From assembly GCF_030505395.1 (NCBI RefSeq), contig NZ_CP130044.1, positions 2,465,001-2,529,000 of the forward strand: a stretch of DNA of 64,000 bases. The letters are read 5' to 3'. The position numbers and the translations under genes are program-made. Below, piece by piece: positions 44,276 through 52,466 of this stretch; position 1 is the stretch's first letter; the number at the start of each line of letters is the position of its first letter. The notes beneath the pieces are model-generated. The model worked only from the letters and a program-made list of their open reading frames with translations, searched no databases and had not been told where the DNA came from. The stretch comes from Asticcacaulis sp. ZE23SCel15. GTDB taxonomy: Bacteria; Pseudomonadota; Alphaproteobacteria; Caulobacterales; Caulobacteraceae.

Positions 44276-45010
44276 TTAGATAGAGCCAATCTGCTTCATG
44301 CTGGCGACACCTTCGCGGCCCACAATCAGGTGGTCATGGACGGTGATCTTGAGCGGCTTTCCGGCGGCAATGATCGCCTTGGTCATGTCGATATCGCCCT
44401 GTGATGGCATGGGGTCGCCGCTTGGGTGATTGTGGACCAAAATCACATTGCTGGCCGACAGTTCCAGGGCCCGGCGCATGACTTCGCGGGGGTAGGCCGG
44501 GGCATGATCGACCGTGCCGTGCCCCATGATCTCATCGGCGATCAACTGGTTCTTTTTATCGAGAAAGATGAGGCGAAACTGCTCGCGCGGCTCATAGGCC
44601 AGAGTGACGCGCAGGTACGCGATCAGTTGTGACCAGGATGACAAAACCGTGGTGCGTTTGAGCGGCTCAGCCAGTAAACGCCGCGTCGCTTCAAACATCA
44701 GTTGCAGGTCAAGGGCGATTTCCGGCGTGATCTTAAGTGCGCGCCCCGCATTATCGAGCGATGAGACCTGAAGAATGTCCTCAATCGGCGCCGACAGAGC
44801 CGCAGGTAAACTGCCGAAGCGGGCAATCAAGGCCTTGGCCAGCGGTTTTACATCTCGCTGTGGGATCGAGCGGAACAGGAACAGTTCCAACAACTCATAG
44901 TCGGGCAGGGTGGACACCCCGGCCTTACGCGCCCGATCCCGCAAGCGATTACGATGGCCGCCGTGTTCGGGTCGAGATGGATCAGTAATGTTGGCTTCCC
45001 CCTCAGCCAT
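44276..45010 (-). CDS. radC: RadC-family JAB/MPN protein
   Basis: 244 residues. The N-terminal HhH-like region (about 15-100) has GHRNRLRDRARK and LPDYELLELFLF. The C-terminal JAB1/MPN metalloprotease-like domain has VILVHNHPSGDPMPSQGD with H193, H195 and D206. RadC was named for repair, but its function is unproven; it may be a metal-dependent peptidase or nuclease-associated factor. The ATG at 45010 lies five bases after the map stop, so both are one operon. A diverged copy of its last 46 bases lies downstream. Confidence 0.9.
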   Translation of the reverse strand: MAEGEANITDPSRPEHGGHRNRLRDRARKAGVSTLPDYELLELFLFRSIPQRDVKPLAKALIARFGSLPAALSAPIEDILQVSSLDNAGRALKITPEIALDLQLMFEATRRLLAEPLKRTTVLSSWSQLIAYLRVTLAYEPREQFRLIFLDKKNQLIADEIMGHGTVDHAPAYPREVMRRALELSASNVILVHNHPSGDPMPSQGDIDMTKAIIAAGKPLKITVHDHLIVGREGVASMKQIGSI

Positions 45011-45015
45011 TCGTT

Positions 45016-45759
45016 TTACAGCACGGGCAAGGGGCGGAACTGATCGGTGCGTGAGGCGGTGAAGATTTCGACGCCGTCTTTGGTCACGCCGACGCTGTGT
45101 TCGCACTGCGCGGTCAGGGACTTATCGCGGGTCACGGCGGTCCAGCCGTCGTTGAGCACCTTCACGTCCGGCTTGCCAAGATTGATCATCGGCTCGACGG
45201 TGAAGAACATGCCTTCTTCAAGTTTCGGGCCAGTGCCCGCCTTGCCAAAGTGCAAAACATTGGGGGTGTCGTGGAAAATCTGACCGACGCCGTGACCGCA
45301 GAAGTCTCGCACGACCGAGCAGCGCTGGCCTTCCGCATATTTCTGAATCGCGGCGGCGATGTCGCCAAAGGTGTTGCCGGGCTTGATCTGCTCCAGACCC
45401 AAACGCAGAGATTCGTAGGTAATATCTACCAGACGCTTGGCCTTGGCATTGACCTGACCGACCTCATACATGCGCGAAGTATCGCCGTGCCAGCCGTCAA
45501 TAATCGCCGTCACGTCAATATTGACGATATCGCCGTCACGCAGGGTCTTTTCACCGGGGATACCGTGGCAAACGATGTGGTTGGGTGAGATGCAGACGGT
45601 ATGATAATAGCCGCGATAATAGAGGCACGCGGGCAGGCCGTCGTGATCGAAAATGAACTGCCGCGCCAGATCATCCAGATATGAGGTCTTCACCCCCGGC
45701 ACGACATAGGGGATCAGCATATCAAGGCAATCGGCGGCCAGCCGTCCGGCTTTGCGCAT
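45016..45759 (-). CDS. map: Methionine aminopeptidase, start possibly frameshifted
   Basis: Removes N-terminal methionine from nascent proteins. It is a type I enzyme with metal ligands in NIDVTAIIDGWHGDTSR, CGHGVGQIFHDTP and FFTVEPMINLG. From the first in-frame ATG (45759) it has 247 residues. The conserved family N-terminus continues upstream in the same frame as SQSIRIHTAEDFEG, but that frame has no ATG, GTG or TTG before a TGA at 45831. An ATG at 45832, with AGAGG further up, is out of frame by one base. Either one base was gained near the start, or a rare start or the internal ATG is used. Confidence 0.9.
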   Translation of the reverse strand: MRKAGRLAADCLDMLIPYVVPGVKTSYLDDLARQFIFDHDGLPACLYYRGYYHTVCISPNHIVCHGIPGEKTLRDGDIVNIDVTAIIDGWHGDTSRMYEVGQVNAKAKRLVDITYESLRLGLEQIKPGNTFGDIAAAIQKYAEGQRCSVVRDFCGHGVGQIFHDTPNVLHFGKAGTGPKLEEGMFFTVEPMINLGKPDVKVLNDGWTAVTRDKSLTAQCEHSVGVTKDGVEIFTASRTDQFRPLPVL

Positions 45760-45976
45760 GCCTTCGAAATCTTCCGCTGTATGGATGCGGATCGACTGTG
45801 AGCGGACAAGGTAATCTGAAATCTGTGGTCATGCCGGCAATATAACCTCTCAAATCCCGAAATACCAGACCAAGTGACCCTGACGATGCCCTTATAATGT
45901 TTGAAACATCAGCGACTGAAATCTTATGCGCCGACAGTGATTATGGAGCTACAGTTTAAATATCAGGAATATACAG

Positions 45977-46222
45977 ATGGCCGCTACAGGTTCGCAAAAC
46001 AATAACATGCTCATGACTATTCTGGCCGTCGCCGTAATAGCCATCATCGCCGTTGCTGCCATATTTATGATGCAGGACAATCGCTCAAGCGGTGAACGGG
46101 TCGCTGATGCCGTAACCGCCTTGCCGCAAGGTGTTGATAATGCCGCCAACGAACTGGGTGATCAGTCACCGGCCGAGAATATCGAGCGCAACGCCGAGAA
46201 AGCCGCTGAAAAGGTCAACTAG
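45977..46222 (+). CDS. Small single-pass membrane protein (81 aa)
   Basis: Hypothetical. One strong membrane helix at about residues 10-33 (MLMTILAVAVIAIIAVAAIF) is followed by an amphipathic, charged tail rich in Ala, Asn and Glu. The tail ends in ENIERNAEKAAEKVN, likely helical. AGGAA lies nine bases before the ATG. It is flanked by map on the left and the convergent sfsA gene on the right. No family is recognised. Confidence 0.6.
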   Translation: MAATGSQNNNMLMTILAVAVIAIIAVAAIFMMQDNRSSGERVADAVTALPQGVDNAANELGDQSPAENIERNAEKAAEKVN

Positions 46223-46276
46223 GTTCAGATTTCATATGAACACTAAGCCGGATGTTGTTGATCAGCATCCAGTTTT

Positions 46277-47011
46277 TTATGTGATGGTGAGCGTGTGGTG
46301 AAACCGCAGGCCGGTTTCATCAAAGTCGAAACTCAAAGCCACGATTTCAACCCCTGCGACGCGGGCGGCGCGGTAGGCGGTAGCGAATTTCGGATCAAGG
46401 TCAGCGCAGACATCAAAGCGGTCAACATCGTCACGCTGCACGCAGAATACGACCACGGCACGGTATCCGGCGGCGACCATATCGATCAGCTCATAAAGAT
46501 GTTTGGCCCCGCGTTCCGTCACGCAATCAGGAAATTCAGCAAGCCCCGGAGTGCGCGACAGGTGGACGTTTTTCACCTCGACATAGGCATCGGGACGCGA
46601 CGGATGATCCTCAAGCTTAAGATCAATGCGCGAATTATGGCCATATCTGACTTCGGGCCGGATAACGGGATAGCCGTCAAGTGAGGGGATAAGCCTTGCC
46701 ACAATCGCGTTCCTGATCAACAGGTTGGGCCAGCCGGTATTGACACCCACCCATTGATCCCCTTCTTTCAGGGCCTCCAGCCGATATTTCAGCTTGGCCT
46801 TCGGGTTCTTTGATTCGGTGATCAGGGCGGGGGTATCCTCAACCAAAAGCCCCAACATCCGGCCCGGATTAGGGCAATGAGCGGTGACGATCTCACCCGA
46901 TTCCAGCCTTATGTCGGCAAAGAAGCGTTTGTATCTTGACACCAATCGCCCTTTTATGAGCCCATCCACGCGATGTTCAAAAGGGGTGATGTGTATGTGG
47001 CCCGATGACAT
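46277..47011 (-). CDS. sfsA: SfsA family protein (sugar fermentation stimulation protein)
   Basis: 244 residues with the OB-like N-terminal part (GRLVSRYKRFFADIRLESGE, HCPNPGRMLGL) and the nuclease-like core DAYVEVKNVHLSR with acidic and lysine residues in the E-x-K pattern. E. coli SfsA is a DNA-associated protein of uncertain role, so no reaction is assigned. The ATG at 47011 fits the family; a TTG 69 bases upstream would overlap the divergent CinA-like gene. The 51-base gap at 47012-47062 must serve both promoters. Confidence 0.88.
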   Translation of the reverse strand: MSSGHIHITPFEHRVDGLIKGRLVSRYKRFFADIRLESGEIVTAHCPNPGRMLGLLVEDTPALITESKNPKAKLKYRLEALKEGDQWVGVNTGWPNLLIRNAIVARLIPSLDGYPVIRPEVRYGHNSRIDLKLEDHPSRPDAYVEVKNVHLSRTPGLAEFPDCVTERGAKHLYELIDMVAAGYRAVVVFCVQRDDVDRFDVCADLDPKFATAYRAARVAGVEIVALSFDFDETGLRFHHTLTIT

Positions 47012-47062
47012 GATCGACACGTATTTCCTGTATGGCTTATGTGTCCATAAGGAGCCGAGTGC

Positions 47063-47875
47063 ATGACGGTCAATGCCCAAAATTTAAACGATGAGTTTAA
47101 CCCTACCGCCGCCATTGTTATCATTGGCGATGAAATCCTGTCGGGACGGACGCAGGACACCAATGTCAACACCATCGCCAAGTTCTTAGGGTCGCTGGGG
47201 ATTGATCTGATTGAAGTGCGCATGATCCACGACGATGAAGCCCAGGTGGTGCGCACTGTCAACGCGCTTCGGGCGGACTATGACTATGTGTTCACGACCG
47301 GCGGCATTGGCCCGACCCATGATGATATTACCGCCGATTGTGTCGCCAAGGCCTTTGGTGTGCCGATCGCTGAGCGGGCCGATGCCTTGCAGGTGCTGAT
47401 CGATCGCTACGGCGGCCTTGATAAGCTCAATGTCAACAGCCGGCGCATGGCGCGGGTGCCGGAAGGGGCCAGCCTGATCCTTAATCCGGTCTCAGGCGCG
47501 CCGGGGTTCCAGCTTGGCAATGTCTTTGTCATGGCCGGTGTGCCGCGCATCATGGCGGGGATGCTGAACGACCTGCCGTATCGTTTGCGTCAGGGCCGTC
47601 AAGTTATGTCGCGCACCTTAAAAGCTCACTATGTGCCGGAAAGTCTGGCCGCCGACATACTGACAGAACTTGACAGAGCCTACAGCGATCTTAGCCTCGG
47701 CAGCTATCCCTACGGCATGTTCCCGGATGCGTTTGGTACGCAACTGGTGATCCGCGGGCGCAATAAGGATCAGCTTAATGAGGCGTTTGATCGTCTGGTC
47801 GCCGGTATGCCAGAGGTGGTCGAAAAGGCGAAAGCGCGCTTCCCCGAAGCGACGTTTGAGGAACTTATAGCTTAA
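47063..47875 (+). CDS. CinA-like protein, molybdopterin-binding (MoCF) domain only
   Basis: 270 residues with the MoaB/Mog-like domain of CinA: AIVIIGDEILSGRTQDTNVN, FTTGGIGPTHDDITADCVAK and a nucleotide-type loop PVSGAPGFQ. The C-terminal nicotinamide-mononucleotide deamidase domain of full CinA (PncC) is absent, so pyrophosphatase activity on ADP-ribose-like substrates is the more likely residual function. AAGGAG precedes the ATG. An M28 peptidase gene follows after 17 bases, probably on the same transcript. Confidence 0.87.
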   Translation: MTVNAQNLNDEFNPTAAIVIIGDEILSGRTQDTNVNTIAKFLGSLGIDLIEVRMIHDDEAQVVRTVNALRADYDYVFTTGGIGPTHDDITADCVAKAFGVPIAERADALQVLIDRYGGLDKLNVNSRRMARVPEGASLILNPVSGAPGFQLGNVFVMAGVPRIMAGMLNDLPYRLRQGRQVMSRTLKAHYVPESLAADILTELDRAYSDLSLGSYPYGMFPDAFGTQLVIRGRNKDQLNEAFDRLVAGMPEVVEKAKARFPEATFEELIA

Positions 47876-47892
47876 AGCGTATAGAGAGTGTG

Positions 47893-49374
47893 ATGAGAAC
47901 GAGAACTATATGTGTGTCCGCCCTGATGGGCCTGTCTTTGGTGTCCGTGGCGGTGTCGCCGGTTTTGGCGCAGGCTAAACCTAAGTCCAAAGCGGAACGG
48001 GTAACGCCCGATATCAAGCTGGCCCCCGAAGTCGAGGCGGCCAAGCTGCGTGATGCGGCGCTGAAAAGCAATGAAGCCTACGCATTCGTATCGCAGCTGA
48101 CGACCCGGTTTGGGGCGCGTCCGGCGGGGTCGGAGTTTGAGCGAAACTCAGCCGTCTGGGCCGCCGAAGAGCTGAAAAAAATGGGCTTTGATACTGTCCG
48201 CATCGATACGTTCCCACTGGCTTTGTGGCAGCGCGGGGCGGAAAGCCTTGAGATCACCGGCCCGTTTGCACAAAAAATGGTGGTCACGGCTCTGGGCGGA
48301 TCAGGGGCCACCCCGCCCGAAGGGGTTACGGGTGAGGCTGCTATTTTTGAGACCTATCAGGATTTCACGACCTCAACCGCTGATTTGACGGGTAAGATTG
48401 TCGTTATTCTGCAACCGACTGTGCGCACCCAGACCGGGGTAGGCTACGGCGTCAACTCTGGCTCCGTCCGTCGTCAGGGGCCGGAAGCGGCCAAGGCGCG
48501 CGGGGCGGTGGGCTATGTCATGCGCTCATTAGGCACCGAAGATCACCGTTTTGCTCACACCGGTGCGACGCGGTTCTTAGGCGATGAGGGCTTAGCCGCG
48601 CTGGCGATCTCGCCGCCCGATGCGGAACAATTCGAGCGTTTGCTGAAACTGCAACGTGACGGCAAGGCCGGACCGCTGCACCTTAAAATGCTGTCGACGC
48701 CGAAATTTCTGGGCAATGGCACGTCGCAGAACGTCATCGCCGAACTCAAGGGCCGCGCCCGTCCGAATGAGATTATTACGATTGGCGGTCACCTCGATAG
48801 CTGGGATCTCGGCACCGGTGCCATCGACGACGGCGCCGGTGTGGCCATCACTATGGCGGCGGCCAAGGTCATGATCGATAGTAAAATGCGCCCTGAACGC
48901 ACCGTCCGAGTCGTGTTCTGGGGTTCCGAAGAGGTCTCACAGCCGGGGGATAAGGGCCTGTCGGGGGCTACGGCCTATGCTGAAAAATATGCGGTGACCG
49001 GATCGGGTGAAACCCACATAGCTGCGGCGGAGTCCGATTTCGGCGCGGATGTCGTCTATAGCCTCAGCTTGCCCAAGGCCAGCGATGAGACGTTTAAGGC
49101 TAAGCTCGGCAATGTGCTGTACCCGTTGAATATATACACTGACCGCGCCGATTCCACCGGAGGCGGGCCAGACACCGGGCCTTTGAAAAACAAGGGTGTG
49201 CCGGTGTTCGATCTTCAGCAGAACGGCACTGACTATTTCGATGTCCACCACACGGTCGATGATGTGATTGAGCGCATCGATCCGAAAAAGATGGACCAAA
49301 ACGTCGCCGCCTGGGCCGCCACGGTCTGGATGATTGCCAACACCAGCGTCACCTTCGCGCCTAACCCTAAGTAG
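47893..49374 (+). CDS. Secreted M28-family zinc aminopeptidase
   Basis: 493 residues. A signal peptide ends near VLAQA. An N-terminal region (about 55-115) and a PA-like inserted domain (about 125-250) precede the catalytic domain. The latter has zinc ligands in IGGHLDSWDLGTGAIDDGAG (His and bridging Asp), VFWGSEEV (Glu), AAESDFGAD (Asp) and a late histidine in DVHHTVDD. M28 enzymes remove N-terminal residues from peptides in the periplasm or medium. It follows the CinA-like gene by 17 bases. A short tandem repeat lies just after the stop. Confidence 0.88.
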   Translation: MRTRTICVSALMGLSLVSVAVSPVLAQAKPKSKAERVTPDIKLAPEVEAAKLRDAALKSNEAYAFVSQLTTRFGARPAGSEFERNSAVWAAEELKKMGFDTVRIDTFPLALWQRGAESLEITGPFAQKMVVTALGGSGATPPEGVTGEAAIFETYQDFTTSTADLTGKIVVILQPTVRTQTGVGYGVNSGSVRRQGPEAAKARGAVGYVMRSLGTEDHRFAHTGATRFLGDEGLAALAISPPDAEQFERLLKLQRDGKAGPLHLKMLSTPKFLGNGTSQNVIAELKGRARPNEIITIGGHLDSWDLGTGAIDDGAGVAITMAAAKVMIDSKMRPERTVRVVFWGSEEVSQPGDKGLSGATAYAEKYAVTGSGETHIAAAESDFGADVVYSLSLPKASDETFKAKLGNVLYPLNIYTDRADSTGGGPDTGPLKNKGVPVFDLQQNGTDYFDVHHTVDDVIERIDPKKMDQNVAAWAATVWMIANTSVTFAPNPK

Positions 49375-49382
49375 CCGTAATC

Positions 49383-49422
49383 GGGGCCAAGAACGGGGCC
49401 AAGAATGGGGCCAAGAATGGGG
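49383..49422. repeat. 12-bp tandem repeat, three copies
   Basis: GGGGCCAAGAA(C/T) occurs three times in a row, followed by a partial GGGG. It starts eight bases after the M28 peptidase stop. The unit length of 12 and the location suggest replication slippage. No hairpin or coding role is visible. Confidence 0.75.
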
Positions 49423-49525
49423 AAGATGTTGATAATATCATCAATCCTTCCCCGCTTTATCCCTTTGGCGCGCATTTAGTCTCGACGCCGCCATGGCCCT
49501 TAAGTATAAGGGCCGCTGGTTTTAA

Positions 49526-49612
49526 GCGGGCGTGGCGGAATTGGTAGACGCAACGGACTTAAAATCCGTCGGGAGCAATCCCATGCCGGTTCGAGTCCGG
49601 CCGCCCGCACCA
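49526..49612 (+). tRNA. tRNA-Leu (anticodon TAA)
   Basis: An 87-base class II tRNA. The acceptor stem GCGGGCG (49526-49532) pairs with CGCCCGC (49602-49608), followed by encoded CCA. The D arm (TGGCGGAATTGGTAGACGCA), the anticodon stem around ACTTAAAAT with anticodon TAA, the long variable arm GTCGGGAGCAATCCC and the T arm GGTTCGAGTCC are all present. It reads UUA and UUG. A read-through ORF starting MAELVDATDLKSVGS is the usual translation of a tRNA gene and not a protein. Confidence 0.97.
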
Positions 49613-49739
49613 TTCTTTCGCTCACGCTTATGTTCGCGGCACGCCAAGATTGGCGCGCTATTCGCTCACCGCTCCGCGAGGGCGGCGAACGATCGCCGAT
49701 ACCCGGTCGGGTGCTGTTATTTCTGCGGTGCTTTCTGCA

Positions 49740-49769
49740 TAAAAAAGCGGCCGGAATGACCGACCGCTT
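49740..49769 (-). terminator. Terminator of phoH
   Basis: On the minus strand, AAGCGG(T)CGG / CCG(G)CCGCTT with one mismatched pair and a five-base loop is followed by TTTTTT. It lies 30 bases past the phoH stop. The 49613-49739 stretch after the tRNA shows no other feature. Confidence 0.75.
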
Positions 49770-49798
49770 AAATGGGTACGCGACTTTATTGTTTTAAA

Positions 49799-50566
49799 TC
49801 ATAGCACGCCCAGCATCTGGGCGACCAGCGGATGGCGGACGATATCGCGGTCGGCCAGGCGCACGACCTTGATGGTCTCCACCGCCTCGAACTTATCCGC
49901 CACATCACCAAGCCCTGACAGGCCGGGTAGCAGGTCCGACTGCTGCGGATCACCCGTCACCACCATAGTCGAGTTCCAGCCCAGACGGGTCAGCAGCATC
50001 TTAAGCTGGGTATAGGTGCAGTTCTGGGCCTCATCGATGACCACAAACGCATTGTTAAGCGTCCGGCCCCGCATGAACCCTACGGGGGCTATTTCGATCA
50101 GGCCTTCCTGCATCAGGGCCTTGACGCGCTTCATGCTGAGGCGGTCGGTCAGGGCGTCATAGAGCGGGCGCAAATAAGGCGCCAACTTGTCTTCCATATC
50201 GCCGGGCAGATAGCCGATGGATTCACCGGCATCGACCGCCGGCCGTGACAGGACGATCCGGCCGACCTGACCGGCCTCAAGCGCTTCGACTGCTTTTGCT
50301 ATGGCCAGATAGGTCTTGCCTGTGCCCGCAGGCCCAAGCGCCAGCACCAGATTTTTTTCGTCGATGGCGCTGATGAGGGCGGCCTGGCCTTCGGACTTGG
50401 GCTTGATGGTTTTTACGTAAGACTGGTCACGGTCTTCGTTGGCCCCCATGGGCGACCAGCTACCATGATTGACATGGATGCGGCGGACTTTTGCATCAGC
50501 GGTGGCAAAAGCTTCCGTATCCAACTGGCCTTCGCGTAAGAAACGTTTGGCAGTGCGCTTGGTCAT
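49799..50566 (-). CDS. phoH: PhoH-family ATPase
   Basis: A cytoplasmic P-loop protein of 255 residues. Walker A is GPAGTGKT (near residue 78-85); Walker B-like is FVVIDEAQNCT; the PhoH signatures VLSRPAVDAGESIGYLPGD and VVTGDPQQSDLL follow. PhoH proteins are linked to RNA metabolism, often with YbeY, though no ybeY gene is adjacent here. The second of two ATGs (50566) is correctly spaced from AAAGGAG. An orphan terminator-like hairpin lies 22 bases upstream of this start on the same strand. Confidence 0.9.
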   Translation of the reverse strand: MTKRTAKRFLREGQLDTEAFATADAKVRRIHVNHGSWSPMGANEDRDQSYVKTIKPKSEGQAALISAIDEKNLVLALGPAGTGKTYLAIAKAVEALEAGQVGRIVLSRPAVDAGESIGYLPGDMEDKLAPYLRPLYDALTDRLSMKRVKALMQEGLIEIAPVGFMRGRTLNNAFVVIDEAQNCTYTQLKMLLTRLGWNSTMVVTGDPQQSDLLPGLSGLGDVADKFEAVETIKVVRLADRDIVRHPLVAQMLGVL

Positions 50567-50587
50567 AATCATGGCTCCTTTAAGGGC

Positions 50588-50620
50588 ATAAAAAAAGACG
50601 AGACCCGAAAAGGCTCGTCT
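50588..50620 (-). terminator. Orphan intrinsic terminator upstream of phoH
   Basis: On the minus strand the stem AGACGAG / CTCGTCT, extended by a GG/CC pair, has a loop of about six bases and ends in TTTTTTT. Nothing annotated on that strand ends here. It may terminate a non-coding transcript from within 50621-50980 or act as a leader attenuator of phoH. The rest of 50621-50990 has no convincing ORF: both short ORFs are low-complexity and one would run through this terminator. An AT-rich promoter-like stretch lies near 50900-50945. Confidence 0.7.
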
Positions 50621-50990
50621 GCGGCAAATGTATCAGGGAGGAGGGCGAGGCGGTGTGAAAGTCACTGGCCTCATACGCAGTGGGTGGTGCGGGGGGCGGC
50701 GGTGTGAAGCGCGAGTCAGGCCCATTTGCCGCCGGAGCGGAGATCGGGGGGCTGACAGATGACGCAACCTTAAAAGCCACTTTGAGAACCTCAGTCAAAA
50801 AGACAGGAACATTTTGGGTCTTTAGTCGTATGACGGCTGTCTATAAGCTGTCCTACAGGGCGTTGTTCTAACGTCGTACACTCACGCTAACAGATTCGCT
50901 GAGTCTCGTTACCGAGAAGTTAATTTTATTGCGTGCGCGAAAGATCAAGAGCTGTGGATAGTTTTTGCCACACTGTAAGGGGATGCCGAA

Positions 50991-51521
50991 ATGAGCCTTT
51001 ATCGTCTGGGGGATAAATCGCCTAAGTTGCCGGATAATCAGCGCTTTTGGGTGGCCCCTGGCGCTCAGGTGATTGGCGATGTCCATGTGGGCGAGGATGT
51101 CAGCATCTGGTTTAATGCTGTGGTGCGGGCTGACAATGAGCCTTTGACCATTGGGGCGCGCACCAATGTGCAGGACGGATCGGTGCTACATTCCGACCCC
51201 GGCTCGCCACTTGTGATCGGTGAGGGGGTGACTATCGGCCATAAGGTCATGCTGCATGGCTGCACGATCGGGGATAACAGCCTGATTGGGATTGGAGCGG
51301 TGGTGCTGAACCGGGCGGTGATCGGAAAGAACTCGATCGTAGGGGCGGGGGCGCTGGTGCCGGAAGGTAAAGTCTATCCCGATGGGGTGCTGCTGCTGGG
51401 CCAGCCGGCGCGGGTGGTGCGCGAACTGACGCCGGGACAGATCGAGGGCCTAAAGGGATCGGCGGCGCACTATGTTGCCAATGGGCAAAGGTTTAAAGCG
51501 GATATGGTGGAGATTTCGTGA
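50991..51521 (+). CDS. Gamma-class carbonic anhydrase family protein
   Basis: A left-handed beta-helix protein of 176 residues built of hexapeptide repeats (such as VIGEGVTIGHKVMLHGCTIG). The three zinc histidines of gamma carbonic anhydrases are present at H67, H84 and H89, in the motifs GSVLH and GHKVMLHG. It is related to YrdA/PaaY and the complex I-associated gamma-CA proteins. Carbonic anhydrase activity varies in this group, so the reaction (CO2 hydration) is probable, not certain. It is followed by a zinc-finger protein gene after 68 bases. Confidence 0.88.
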   Translation: MSLYRLGDKSPKLPDNQRFWVAPGAQVIGDVHVGEDVSIWFNAVVRADNEPLTIGARTNVQDGSVLHSDPGSPLVIGEGVTIGHKVMLHGCTIGDNSLIGIGAVVLNRAVIGKNSIVGAGALVPEGKVYPDGVLLLGQPARVVRELTPGQIEGLKGSAAHYVANGQRFKADMVEIS

Positions 51522-51589
51522 TTGTGTGCCTTGACATATCGGTTTGAGACCCAATCTCAAATAGATATGTGTTAAAACAAGGAGGCTCC

Positions 51590-52000
51590 ATGTCTGATCT
51601 ACGCTGCCCCGTTTGCCAGAGTGCGTTTCGTGAAGTTTTGCGCGAAGGTATTCTGATTGATGTCTGCACCCAATGCCGGGGTGTGTGGCTGGATCGCGGG
51701 GAACTGGATAAGCTTCTGGAACTGGCGCGTGACGGCGATGGACCGGCTCCTGCCCCGCAAGAACAACGCGCCTATCGTGACAATCCGCCACCGCAGCAAC
51801 GGCCTGAATATCGCCCGGAGCCTGAATACCGTCAGCCACAGCCTCAGTACCGACGCGATGATGACGATGATCGCCGCCGTGAGTCCTACGGCAAGGACAA
51901 ATACTACAAAAAAGACGACGACTATTATGTCGATAAATACGGCAATAAGCGCAAAAAGAAGTCCAAGCTGGAAGGCATTATGGACATCTTTGATTTCTAG
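51590..52000 (+). CDS. TFIIB-type zinc-finger protein with low-complexity tail
   Basis: 136 residues. The N-terminal zf-TFIIB ribbon has cysteines C6, C9, C26 and C29 with the signature C-TQCRGVWLDRGELDKLLE. The remainder is a low-complexity Pro/Gln/Tyr/Asp tail (about 50-110) and a basic end, GNKRKKKSKLEGIMDIFDF. The ATG at 51590 follows GGAGG. Proteins with this ribbon are common in bacteria but functionally uncharacterised. The tail might mediate binding or condensate-like assembly, but that is speculation. Confidence 0.8.
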   Translation: MSDLRCPVCQSAFREVLREGILIDVCTQCRGVWLDRGELDKLLELARDGDGPAPAPQEQRAYRDNPPPQQRPEYRPEPEYRQPQPQYRRDDDDDRRRESYGKDKYYKKDDDYYVDKYGNKRKKKSKLEGIMDIFDF

Positions 52001-52003
52001 CCA

Positions 52004-52450
52004 TCAGGAGGCGGCTCGCGCCGCCTCAACTATGCCCCGATTGGCCAACTGATCAGCGCGTTCATTATATTCATGACCGGCGTGGCCCTTGACCCAGTGC
52101 CAGTGGATTTTGTGGCGTTGACGGGCGGCATCGAGTCTGCGCCATAAATCCTCGTTCTTGACCGGCTTTTTGTCAGCGGTTTTCCAGCCGCGTGCTTTCC
52201 AGCCGTGAATCCACTCTTTGATGCCTTTGAGGACGTACTGGCTGTCGGCGTGAAGCTCGATTTCGCACGGCTCTTTCAGGGTCTCCAGAGCCATGATGAC
52301 GGCCATCAACTCCATGCGGTTGTTGGTGGTCTCGGCCTCATAGCCATAAAGATCTTTTTCGTGCGGGCCGAACATCAGCACCGCACCCCAGCCGCCTTTA
52401 CCCGGATTACCCTTGCAGGCGCCGTCGGTGTAGATTGTGACTTTTTTCAT
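52004..52450 (-). CDS. rnhA: Ribonuclease HI
   Basis: Cleaves the RNA strand of RNA-DNA hybrids (Okazaki primers, R-loops). It has 148 residues. The catalytic acids are in [12 protein letters not shown] (Asp), NNRMELMAV (Glu), LHADSQYV (Asp) and [11 protein letters not shown] (Asp); the handle region [13 protein letters not shown] is intact. It lies 16 bases downstream of ispH on the same strand, probably one operon, and is convergent with the zinc-finger gene, whose stop is 3 bases away. Confidence 0.96.
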   Translation of the reverse strand: MKKVTIYTDGACKGNPGKGGWGAVLMFGPHEKDLYGYEAETTNNRMELMAVIMALETLKEPCEIELHADSQYVLKGIKEWIHGWKARGWKTADKKPVKNEDLWRRLDAARQRHKIHWHWVKGHAGHEYNERADQLANRGIVEAARAAS

Positions 52451-52466
52451 CAGACTTTTGCCAAAT

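Noticed and set aside
44274-44320. Considered the radC tail duplication as a CRISPR-like repeat
   Set aside because: Only two copies, no regular spacers and no cas genes; the sequence is coding radC.
49383-49422. Considered the 12-bp tandem repeat as a CRISPR or iteron array
   Set aside because: Units are contiguous without spacers, and there is no replication gene nearby.
49532-49759. 75-codon ORF starting MAELVDATDLKSVGS
   Set aside because: This is the typical translation of a tRNA-Leu gene, not a protein.
50580-50871. 72- and 63-codon ORFs around the phoH upstream gap
   Set aside because: One runs through a strong terminator, both are low-complexity and neither has a good ribosome-binding site; a non-coding RNA or leader is more likely.
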